Origin: Acidobacteriota bacterium
GTDB taxonomy: Bacteria; Acidobacteriota; Terriglobia; Terriglobales; Acidobacteriaceae
NCBI GenBank assembly: GCA_021781075.1
Contig: JAJXXN010000164.1
Span: 1-6,430 of the forward strand
Length of the DNA stretch: 6,430 bases
Direction of reading: 5' to 3'
This document shows positions 1-5,490 of the stretch, one piece after another. Every line of letters begins with the position of its first letter. The first letter of the stretch is position 1. Made by a program: the position numbers and the translations under genes. The notes under the pieces were generated by a model that worked only from the letters and a program-made list of their open reading frames with translations, did not search any database and was not told the DNA's origin.

Positions 1-309
1 CGCCGTGTCCTTGTAAAGGCGAATCTCCGAGCCCACCTCGACGCCCGGCGCAAGCTCATTGGCCTCGCTCTGCTTGATCGTGTTCAGCGTGTCCTCAACC
101 TCTTCGTCATCGGCCACAACCGTCTTGTAGACGTACGCGTTGATCTCGCCGGTCTCCTTGTTGAGTTCACCGCGCATGTTCTCCTGCGTCTTGTAGAACT
201 TGCGCGTGGCCAGGGCAATCGCCTCCTCCACCGCCGTCACGATAATCTGCGGGTCAATGTTCTTCTCAATGCTCAGCCCTTCAATGCTTTGATACAACGC
301 GCTGGACAT
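1..309 (-). CDS. nusA: Transcription termination/antitermination factor NusA, N-terminal part (3' end beyond window)
   Basis: NusA binds RNA polymerase in the cytoplasm and modulates pausing, intrinsic termination and antitermination. The 103 visible codons begin MSSALYQSIEGLSIEKNIDP and continue with VEEAIALATRKFYK, then a stretch around NKETGEINAYVYKTVVADD. This is the NusA N-terminal domain that contacts RNA polymerase. The S1 and KH RNA-binding domains expected downstream lie outside the window. The ATG is supported by a GGAAGG Shine-Dalgarno 8 bases upstream and by the family's usual N-terminus. It lies 146 bases downstream of rimP on the same strand, the conserved rimP-nusA order, so co-transcription is likely. 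The gene is cut only by the window edge; the frame is open throughout. Identification is from recall of the family pattern, and I regard it as secure. Confidence 0.95.
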   Translation of the reverse strand, partial: MSSALYQSIEGLSIEKNIDPQIIVTAVEEAIALATRKFYKTQENMRGELNKETGEINAYVYKTVVADDEEVEDTLNTIKQSEANELAPGVEVGSEIRLYKDTA

Positions 310-317
310 ACCGTTTC

Positions 318-323
318 CCTTCC
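318..323 (-). promoter_or_regulatory. Ribosome binding site of nusA
   Basis: The minus strand reads GGAAGG here, with 8 bases between it and the ATG at 309-307. It is a good Shine-Dalgarno match and fixes the nusA start. It contrasts with rimP, which has no comparable site. Confidence 0.8.
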
Positions 324-423
324 AAACTTCCTGAAATCTTTCTTCCTTGTGGCGCCTGCAAAAAGAACCCTTGCCACCGATTCCCTCAAGCCGCCCTCAG
401 TCACGAAGCCCTCTGCTCCCTCG

Positions 424-449
424 GCCCTGCACCCTAAGCCCTGCACCCT
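424..449. repeat. Short direct repeat in the rimP-nusA spacer
   Basis: The 12-mer GCCCTGCACCCT occurs at 424-435 and exactly again at 438-449, a 14-base period. A degenerate third unit (AGCCCTCTGCTCCC) lies just to the left at about 409-422. The repeat starts a few bases after the rimP stop codon. The rest of the 310-455 spacer has no open frame that looks coding, no terminator hairpin and no promoter that I can support. It is therefore read as an intercistronic spacer within an operon. Confidence 0.7.
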
Positions 450-455
450 GATCCA

Positions 456-1082
456 TCAAATCTCGGCCATCAACCGCGCCTTCTCAACATTGGCCAGTTC
501 AATCTCAACCTGTTTCACGCCTGCCTTCTTGCTCTTGGCATTCTGCTTCACCGCGCCCAGGTCAATGGTGACCACACCCGGCTTGCCGGCAACCAGCCTG
601 CCCTGCCAATGCCGGTTGCCGGCTACCGGCTCATGGGTCTGGATCTTCACCAGGCTACCCGCAAAGCGTGCAAAATCGGCTCCCGTTGCCAGCTTGCGGT
701 CCAACCCCGGCGAACTTGCCTCCAGCGTGTACTCCCCGCCCGGCACCAGCTCCTCCACGTCGAGAATCACGCCAAACTCGCGCGAGAAGTTTGCACAGTC
801 CTCGTGGGTCACAAACGAGAGCTGCTCCATCGCCGCGCGCCCCTTCAACAGCCGCTCGGGCACATCTTCCATCCCGACCACGGGCTCGCCGGCTTCCTTG
901 GCGGCAATCTTCCGCTCCAACTCCGCCCGCAGCTTCGCACGGCCCTCGGCGTTCTTCTCCAGGTAAACAGTGAGCGCACGGTGCGCGCCGCCGCCGGTCA
1001 TCTCTACATCGACAACATCAAGGCCGTAGCTGGAAGCTACGCGCTCGGCCGCCGCCCGGATTTTGTCTATGCTCACTGCCAT
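456..1082 (-). CDS. rimP: Ribosome maturation factor RimP with a lineage-type insertion
   Basis: RimP is a cytoplasmic factor needed for 30S ribosomal subunit maturation. The 208-residue product has the RimP N-terminal alpha/beta domain (IDKIRAAAERVASSYGLDVVDVEM at 5-28, then ALTVYLEK, resuming at VTHEDCANFSREFG, 91-104). The family signature EASSPGLDRKL follows at 121-131, then a small C-terminal SH3-like domain ending in VEIELANVEKARL. E. coli RimP is about 150 residues. The extra length here is mainly a charged, probably helical segment at about 44-87, between the first strand pair and the VTHEDC helix, which I recall as usual in Acidobacteriota. The ATG is the only sensible start because an in-frame TGA lies directly before it. 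No Shine-Dalgarno is visible: the 20 bases upstream are T-rich. nusA follows on the same strand. Confidence 0.96.
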   Translation of the reverse strand: MAVSIDKIRAAAERVASSYGLDVVDVEMTGGGAHRALTVYLEKNAEGRAKLRAELERKIAAKEAGEPVVGMEDVPERLLKGRAAMEQLSFVTHEDCANFSREFGVILDVEELVPGGEYTLEASSPGLDRKLATGADFARFAGSLVKIQTHEPVAGNRHWQGRLVAGKPGVVTIDLGAVKQNAKSKKAGVKQVEIELANVEKARLMAEI

Positions 1083-1223
1083 TCAAACAATCAAAAAAAT
1101 CAGCGCCGCCAAGCCCTCGCAAACGCGCAACTGGCCGTCTGCCGCGCCATCCAACTGCTTTGGCCGCGGCCGAACTGCGGGACCGGCTGACTTGCGCCGG
1201 GTCCAATCAGTTGCGGCGATTGC

Positions 1224-1253
1224 TTGGCGCCCACATGCAGAATTTGGCGCCAA
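1224..1253 (-). repeat. 8-bp inverted repeat just downstream of the leader terminator
   Basis: TTGGCGCC at 1224-1231 and GGCGCCAA at 1246-1253 are perfect inverted copies around a 14-base loop. They would form a stable stem in the rimP leader RNA. The right arm overlaps the T-tract of the terminator and is part of a perfect 12-bp palindrome, TTTGGCGCCAAA, at 1243-1254. This could be an RNA hairpin competing with or following the terminator, or a protein-binding site in DNA. No function can be assigned. Confidence 0.6.
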
Positions 1254-1278
1254 AGAAAAAGTGGGCCGTGAGCCCACT
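1252..1278 (-). terminator. Intrinsic (Rho-independent) terminator in the rimP leader
   Basis: On the minus strand a 7-bp perfect stem, AGTGGGC paired with GCCCACT, encloses the loop TCACG and is followed at once by TTTTCTTT. This is the textbook intrinsic terminator form. It lies about 175 bases after the DUF2235 stop and about 170 bases before the rimP start. It may end the upstream transcript or act as an attenuator for rimP-nusA. A premature terminator upstream of rimP is known in other bacteria (the alphaproteobacterial rimP-leader element). Confidence 0.8.
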
Positions 1279-1336
1279 CATCTCTCCGCCAGCCGGTGTA
1301 CTCACGCGCGGGCGGACAAACTCGTCTGCATGTATA

Positions 1337-1366
1337 AGAATACGACGGTTCCGGGGGAAAATTCAA
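1337..1366 (-). promoter_or_regulatory. Possible sigma-70 promoter for the rimP leader
   Basis: The minus strand has TTGAAT (1366-1361), an 18-base spacer, and TATTCT (1342-1337). Each hexamer matches 4 of 6 consensus positions. A transcript from here would start near 1330 and run through the terminator at 1278-1252 before reaching rimP. The match is modest, and the call gains support mainly from position and from local AT-richness in a GC-rich window. Confidence 0.35.
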
Positions 1367-1453
1367 GGGGCAAGAAGGCCTGAAGGGATTTACATACTGG
1401 ATAAAGCGGGGATGAAGAACCTCCGGGTTGCACCGCACCTCCTCCCCGACAGC

Positions 1454-2479
1454 TTATGGAAGGGTCACAATGGTATAACCGGGCGCCAACTGACCCTCGC
1501 GCACATGAAGGTTTCCCGGCGCATATTCCGCCGTCGGCGTCGCGCAACGGAATTGCACGCTTTTGTACAGTGCCGCGTCCGCCGCAACAGAGCGCAAATG
1601 CGGCGTCAACGTGTAAAGCCCCTTCAGCGACTCATTGATTCTGGCCAATGCGTCCGCATTCAGGTCGAAGGGCGGCATTTGGGACCATTCCAAAAGCATC
1701 CCATGGCTTTCAGCATGATGGGCCATCCAATGCAGAGTGATGGTTGACAGCAGTGGCCCACCTTCAACTTCCGGCGGGTTGCCGCCACCCACATCGCAAT
1801 GGCATCCCGTGAACCACACCTGCGTCAGGGTTTGCGTCGCGTCGTTGGACGGGGTCCAAAGCGTCGGCTGGAATTGCAGCCGCCGCTCATCAATCGCTAT
1901 GGCCTGGACCGCATTGCGCACATCCGGATGCAGGCTGGTATCCAGGAATCCATACTGAATGACATCCACTCCGCCAAAGATCGCCGGGATGCCCAGCGAG
2001 CCAACCGTGTCCCAAACCCCCACCATTTGGATCTTCGCGTCATACATTCCATAATCGGATTGCAGCACTTGGCAAATGTCGTCGCGGTCCGCCGCATTGC
2101 GATAGGCCTCAAAGGCCATGTCCAGCATCTTCGGGTCATCCTGGTTCCTCGTTGGCAGGCCCACAATCGCAATCATCCCCGCAACACACCGCGCCGTGAA
2201 CGCGCCGCGGCTGAAACCAAAAAGATAAATCAAATCCTCCGGCTCGTACTTGCCCGCAATCCAGTTGTAGGCATTCTTGATCTTTTCATTGATGCCCTGG
2301 CCAAATGCCCCGCCAAAAAGATGGTCGATTGGCGTGCCGCCCACCCCCACGCCGTCATCGTAATTGGCAACCTGCCCCGCCCCGTCATTGACGGTGGCCT
2401 GGAACAATTTCCATACATTGGTATCATTCACCGGCTCATTCCACGTACCATCCGTGAATGAAACAATATTCTTTGGCAT
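1454..2479 (-). CDS. DUF2235 family (Tle1-like) alpha/beta hydrolase
   Basis: The 341-residue protein belongs to the DUF2235 alpha/beta hydrolase family, which includes the type VI secretion phospholipase effectors called Tle1. Visible landmarks are FTDGTWNEP at 8-16, which is the family's first-strand motif; the nucleophile elbow LFGFSRGAFTAR at 86-97 with Ser90; GVWDTVGSLGIP at 154-165 with Asp157; and WFTGCHCDVGGG at 222-233 with His227. These would supply the Ser/Asp/His set by family analogy. There is no signal peptide and no membrane segment, so the product is probably cytoplasmic unless exported by a dedicated machine. The ATG has a GGGGG-type ribosome binding site 7 bases upstream (2487-2491). 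No VgrG, PAAR, adaptor or lipoprotein immunity gene is next to it, so a secreted-toxin role is not supported by the visible context. The substrate is unknown; lipid ester hydrolysis is inferred. Confidence 0.9.
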   Translation of the reverse strand: MPKNIVSFTDGTWNEPVNDTNVWKLFQATVNDGAGQVANYDDGVGVGGTPIDHLFGGAFGQGINEKIKNAYNWIAGKYEPEDLIYLFGFSRGAFTARCVAGMIAIVGLPTRNQDDPKMLDMAFEAYRNAADRDDICQVLQSDYGMYDAKIQMVGVWDTVGSLGIPAIFGGVDVIQYGFLDTSLHPDVRNAVQAIAIDERRLQFQPTLWTPSNDATQTLTQVWFTGCHCDVGGGNPPEVEGGPLLSTITLHWMAHHAESHGMLLEWSQMPPFDLNADALARINESLKGLYTLTPHLRSVAADAALYKSVQFRCATPTAEYAPGNLHVREGQLAPGYTIVTLP

Positions 2480-2486
2480 GGTTCTA

Positions 2487-2491
2487 CCCCC
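2487..2491 (-). promoter_or_regulatory. Ribosome binding site of the DUF2235 gene
   Basis: The minus strand reads GTGGGGGTAGAACC directly before the ATG. The G-run can pair with the anti-Shine-Dalgarno sequence at a 7-base spacing, which supports the chosen start. Confidence 0.55.
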
Positions 2492-2586
2492 ACATTCATC
2501 TTTCTACGCTTGCCCCGGGGAGGATACGACAAAAATATTTCAACAGTTTTACGTATTAACAAATCTCCCAAACCGAACTGCGGCTG

Positions 2587-2616
2587 ATTATGGTTCACAA
2601 TTTACGCCAATGTCAA
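2587..2616 (-). promoter_or_regulatory. Sigma-70-type promoter of the DUF2235 gene
   Basis: The minus strand carries a perfect -35 box, TTGACA (2616-2611), an 18-base spacer, and a near-perfect -10 box, CATAAT (2592-2587). Transcription would begin near 2580 and give an AT-rich 5' untranslated region of about 100 bases before the ATG at 2479. It is the best promoter match in the window. Confidence 0.65.
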
Positions 2617-2637
2617 ATTCAACCCAGCAGGGCGGTT

Positions 2638-2643
2638 GATAAT
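2638..2643 (+). promoter_or_regulatory. Possible -10 box for the phosphoesterase gene
   Basis: GATAAT matches 5 of 6 consensus positions and sits 26 bases before the GTG start, which would leave a short leader. No convincing -35 box lies 16-18 bases upstream, and there is no extended -10 TG. The call is weak. It lies back to back with the DUF2235 promoter in the same 190-base divergent region. Confidence 0.25.
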
Positions 2644-2659
2644 GAGTATGTTCATCTCC

Positions 2660-2663
2660 GAGG
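2660..2663 (+). promoter_or_regulatory. Ribosome binding site that sets the GTG start at 2670
   Basis: GAGG is followed by 6 bases and then GTG. In this frame a TGA at 2643-2645 closes the reading upstream, and no ATG or TTG lies between it and 2670. The GTG is therefore the only reasonable start and places a normal signal peptide at the N-terminus. Confidence 0.7.
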
Positions 2664-2669
2664 TTCATC

Positions 2670-5378
2670 GTGCGCTCATTCTTTCAGCCGGTTTTGCTCG
2701 CCCTTGCCGCTACCTTCCCGCTCGCCGCCCAAATCACCACGCCCGCCTATCCAGGGAACCCCGTGCAAACCAACGTCCGCGCCACGCTGCCCAATGGCCG
2801 CCTCATCACCCCCGAGGGCGCATGGGTCGCCACCGCCCCTTATCCCTTCGCGCTCGCCCTCAAGCCCGACGGCACTGAGCTCGCCGTCCCCGCCATCGGA
2901 TGGCCCTTCTCACTCAACATCGTCTCCCTTCCCACCGGGAACAACCACGAACAGTTCAGCATCAAGCGCTTCCCGGCACAGCGTGAAAACGACCCCGCCG
3001 TCGAGGTCCACGCCGGCGTCGCCTACTCGCCGGACGGCGCGCTCCTCTACGCGGCCACGGGCGACTCCGGCAAAATACGCGCCTACTCCACCGCGGATTG
3101 GAAGGTTGTGCGCGAAGCCTCGCTCGATGGCACACTGCCCGACTTTGGCCAGGCGGACGGCAAGGGAAAAAGTTTCTCCTCCAGCTTCGCCGCCACCCTC
3201 GCGCTCTCCCCCGATGGCAAAACCCTGTACGCGCTCGACCAAGCCAACTGGCGCGTCGTCCTCTTCCAAGCGCCCTCGCTCAAGCCCCTCGGCTCGCTGC
3301 CCACCGGTAGTTACCCTTTCGGCCTCGCCCTCTCGCCCGATGGCGCGCGCCTCTACGTCACCAACACCGGCCTCTTCGAGTACAAGCTCATCTCCGGCGT
3401 TGATAAAAACAACCTCCTCGGCACTGGTCTCAAATTTCCTCCCACCGGCTACCCCTCCAGGGCCGCGCGCGAGGGCACCGTAGTCAACGGCCACCAGGTT
3501 GCCCCACTGGGCGATGAAAACTCCGCCAACGGCAGCTCTCTGTGGAGCTATGATGTGCGCACGCCCACTCTCCCCGCGCTGCTCGGCAAACTCCGTCTCG
3601 GCCAGCGCATCACTGAAAAATCCGGCGCAACCGTCGGCGGAGCCGCGCCCACCGGCGTTGTCGCCACCGCGGGGCACGTCTACGTCACGCTCGCGCATGA
3701 GGATTCAGTCGTTGAAATCTCCGCCGACGGCCAGAGCATCCTGCGGCAGCTCCCGCTCTCGCCCTTCACCGGCCCTCGCTTCAAGGACGCCCTCGGCCGG
3801 CCCTTGCGCGGCGTCATGCCCAGTGGCATCACCACTGGCAACGGCAGGCTCTACATCGCCGAGTCGGGCATCAACGCCGTCGCAGTCGTCGATCTCAATT
3901 CATTCATGCTCATTGAGCACATCCCCACCGGTTGGAACCCGACCGCGGTCGCGCTCTCAGGTGACGGCGACGTGCTCTACGTCGTCAACACCAAGGGCAA
4001 GGGCGCCGGCCCCAACGGCGGCAATGGCCACGATGCCAACGCCCCCACCTATATCGGCAACCTCGAGCTCGGCAGTGTCAGTGCCATCCAACTCCCCACT
4101 CTCGCCGGCCCCGCTGAGTTGACCGCGCGCGTCATCGCCAACAACACCGCGGCCCTGGACAAGGCCGGCAAGCTGCCGCGCCTCAAACACTGCTTCTACA
4201 TCATCCGTGAAAACCGCACCTATGACGAGATTCTCGGCGACCTGACCGGCGCCAATGGCGACGCGTCGCTGGCACGTTACGGCCTCGACGGATGGGCCGA
4301 AGAGGACCAATCCGCCGCGCACCTCAAGGTCACGCCCAACGCCCACGCCCTCGCGCAGCGTTTCGCCTTCAGCGACAATTACTTTGTGGACTCCGACGTC
4401 TCCGTGGACGGCCATCGCTGGGCTGTCGGCGTCAACCCCACCCCGTTCTTCCAAACCGCCTGGACCTCCGGCTATGGCGGCCGCCGCAATGGATTCCCCG
4501 GCGCGCAACAACCCGGCCGCCGCGCCATCTTCGGCGGTGGCGATGCCCCCATGCCCGAGGACGAGCCGCAATTCGGCACTCTTTGGGAGCACATCCTCGC
4601 CGGTGGCAAGCACGTGCTCAACTACGGCGAGGGCCTGGAAATTGAAGGCGCTGAGGAGCTGGACGGCAGCGAACCAGAGGGCCATCGCCTCTTCCTCAAT
4701 GCGCCACTCCCCCGGCCGGTCTTTGAATCCAGCGACCGCCGCTACCCCACCTTCAACCTCGGCATCCCCGACCAGTTCCGCGTCGCCGAGTTTGAGCGCG
4801 ACTTCAAGGCAAAACTCGCGGCGGGCAAAATTCCCGAGCTCATCGTCATCCGCCTGCCCAACGACCACACCGCCGACCCGCGCCCCGCCGATGGCTACCC
4901 CTACCGCGCCTCCTACGTCGCCGACAACGACCTCGCCCTCGGCCGCATCGTCGAGTTCCTCAGCCACACCGCAATCTGGAAGGATTCGGCACTCTTTGCC
5001 ACCGAGGATGATGCGCAGGGCGGCGTTGACCACATCGACGCCCACCGCAGCGTGCTGCTCGTCGCCAGCCCCTGGGCCAAGCCCGGCTCCATCGCACGCG
5101 AGCACACGAGCATGGGCTCCATCAACAAAACCATTTATGAGCTGCTCGGGATTGGCCCCAACAACCTGGAGGACGCGCTCGCCGGAGAAATCAACGGGGT
5201 CTTCGATGCAACGCCCCACGCCGCGCCCTTCTCCCACCTCAACAGCGACCCGCGCGTCTTTGTCGCGGCCAAGGCCAGGCTGGCCCGCCCAAAACCAAAC
5301 GGGAGGCAGCTGAACTGCGCAACATCGACGACCCCGATGAAATTCGAGATGAGATGGAAAAAAACAAAGCCACGCTGA
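2670..5378 (+). CDS. Secreted bifunctional YncE-like beta-propeller / alkaline phosphatase-superfamily phosphoesterase
   Basis: The 902-residue product begins with a Sec-type signal peptide (MRSFFQPVLLALAATFPLAA, then QITTP), so it should act in the periplasm or outside the cell. Residues about 45-460 form a YncE/lactonase-like beta-propeller with recurring blades such as AYSPDGALLYAATG, ALSPDGKTLYAL, ALSPDGARLYVTNT and ALSGDGDVLYVVNT. Residues about 505-860 form a phosphoesterase domain of the PF04185/alkaline phosphatase superfamily. Its landmarks are IRENRTYDEILGD (Glu514, Asn515), SVDGHRW (Ser578, His582), LPNDHT (Asp732, His733) and EDDAQGGVDHIDAHRS (779-794). The acidic and His residues are the expected metal ligands. 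The substrate is unknown; a phosphomonoester, phosphodiester or phospholipid is possible. Start is GTG with a GAGG site. The last 27 residues (PNGRQL onward) look non-native, because a better tail is encoded in the -1 frame (see 5288-5398). The gene stands alone on this strand. Confidence 0.95.
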   Translation: MRSFFQPVLLALAATFPLAAQITTPAYPGNPVQTNVRATLPNGRLITPEGAWVATAPYPFALALKPDGTELAVPAIGWPFSLNIVSLPTGNNHEQFSIKRFPAQRENDPAVEVHAGVAYSPDGALLYAATGDSGKIRAYSTADWKVVREASLDGTLPDFGQADGKGKSFSSSFAATLALSPDGKTLYALDQANWRVVLFQAPSLKPLGSLPTGSYPFGLALSPDGARLYVTNTGLFEYKLISGVDKNNLLGTGLKFPPTGYPSRAAREGTVVNGHQVAPLGDENSANGSSLWSYDVRTPTLPALLGKLRLGQRITEKSGATVGGAAPTGVVATAGHVYVTLAHEDSVVEISADGQSILRQLPLSPFTGPRFKDALGRPLRGVMPSGITTGNGRLYIAESGINAVAVVDLNSFMLIEHIPTGWNPTAVALSGDGDVLYVVNTKGKGAGPNGGNGHDANAPTYIGNLELGSVSAIQLPTLAGPAELTARVIANNTAALDKAGKLPRLKHCFYIIRENRTYDEILGDLTGANGDASLARYGLDGWAEEDQSAAHLKVTPNAHALAQRFAFSDNYFVDSDVSVDGHRWAVGVNPTPFFQTAWTSGYGGRRNGFPGAQQPGRRAIFGGGDAPMPEDEPQFGTLWEHILAGGKHVLNYGEGLEIEGAEELDGSEPEGHRLFLNAPLPRPVFESSDRRYPTFNLGIPDQFRVAEFERDFKAKLAAGKIPELIVIRLPNDHTADPRPADGYPYRASYVADNDLALGRIVEFLSHTAIWKDSALFATEDDAQGGVDHIDAHRSVLLVASPWAKPGSIAREHTSMGSINKTIYELLGIGPNNLEDALAGEINGVFDATPHAAPFSHLNSDPRVFVAAKARLARPKPNGRQLNCATSTTPMKFEMRWKKTKPR

Positions 5379-5398
5379 AACGGCCGGCTGAAAATTAA
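5288..5398 (+). other. In-phase CCCAAAA heptamer and -1-frame C-terminal extension of the phosphoesterase gene
   Basis: The gene's frame reads CGC CCA AAA CCA here, so the bases C CCA AAA at 5288-5294 form an X XXY YYZ slippery heptamer in the correct phase. A -1 slip after Lys875 gives acc aaa cgg and onward. This reads TKREAAELRNIDDPDEIRD, then EMEKNKATLKRPAEN, and stops at the TAA at 5396-5398, for about 909 residues in all. That charged helical tail looks protein-like, whereas the zero-frame tail (PNGRQLNCATSTTPM and on) does not. The alternative is a single missing A in the A4 run at 5291-5294, either a real mutation or a sequencing/assembly error; five As would restore one continuous frame. 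Only a weak 4-bp GCAG/CTGC hairpin (5306-5318) lies downstream. Confidence 0.7.
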
Positions 5399-5426
5399 AC
5401 CGCGTGGCGCATCCTCCATCGTGACG

Positions 5427-5445
5427 AAAAATACACCGCCGGGTG
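5427..5445 (-). terminator. Weak terminator-like hairpin with T-tract after the permease gene
   Basis: On the minus strand CACC, loop CGGC, GGTG is followed by TATTTTT. The stem is only 4 bp, but it sits directly after the strong hairpin at 5447-5475 and has the only T-tract near the permease stop. It could end permease transcription together with that hairpin. Confidence 0.35.
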
Positions 5446-5446
5446 C

Positions 5447-5475
5447 CCCCGGTCCCTCGCCTTTGGGGACCGGGG
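5447..5475. repeat. Strong 10-bp inverted repeat between convergent genes
   Basis: CCCCGGTCCC (5447-5456) and GGGACCGGGG (5466-5475) are perfect inverted copies around a 9-base loop. The repeat lies 15 bases after the permease stop and about 50 bases after the end of the phosphoesterase frame. No T-tract directly follows on either strand, so it is not a standard terminator by itself; it may block 3' decay or aid termination in both directions. The flanking GCCGGGTGCCCC resembles dispersed intergenic palindromes that I recall from Acidobacteriaceae genomes, so a REP-like element is possible. Confidence 0.65.
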
Positions 5476-5490
5476 ATGAAAACCAAATCC

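Larger units (their letters stand above)
1083..1453 (-). other. Gene-free stretch between the DUF2235 gene and rimP; probable rimP leader
   Basis: These 371 bases carry no frame with protein-family character on either strand and no tRNA-like T-loop. On the minus strand, in transcription order, they hold a possible promoter (1337-1366), an intrinsic terminator (1252-1278), an 8-bp inverted repeat (1224-1253), a bulged GC-rich hairpin pairing GGACC at 1180-1184 with GGTCC at 1200-1204, the palindrome GGCCGCGGCC at 1162-1171, and a T-rich run just before the rimP ATG. Either the terminator ends DUF2235 transcription and rimP starts from a promoter further down, or the whole region is a regulated rimP leader. 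The sequence alone does not decide. Confidence 0.5.

Noticed and set aside
289..966. Plus-strand open frame of 225 codons opposite rimP and the spacer
   Set aside because: Its composition is Ser/Pro/Arg-rich without family resemblance, and rimP on the other strand is certain.
1207..1236. Nine-codon leader peptide MWAPSNRRN on the minus strand within the rimP leader
   Set aside because: There is no ribosome binding site and no run of regulatory codons, and it lies after the terminator rather than before it.
1243..1254. TTTGGCGCCAAA as an E2F-like site
   Set aside because: That is a eukaryotic regulator; the gene content is bacterial, so only a generic palindrome is reported.
1083..1453. A tRNA gene upstream of rimP, as metY is in E. 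coli
   Set aside because: I looked on both strands and found no GGTTCRA-type T-loop with matching acceptor arms.
1454..2479. A type VI secretion toxin-immunity module around the DUF2235 gene
   Set aside because: The neighbours are rimP and a secreted phosphoesterase; no T6SS component or immunity-like lipoprotein is present in the window.
2910..3698. Minus-strand open frame of 262 codons opposite the propeller region
   Set aside because: Low-complexity Gly/Ala/Glu/Arg composition typical of an antisense shadow. The plus-strand frame has clear blade repeats.
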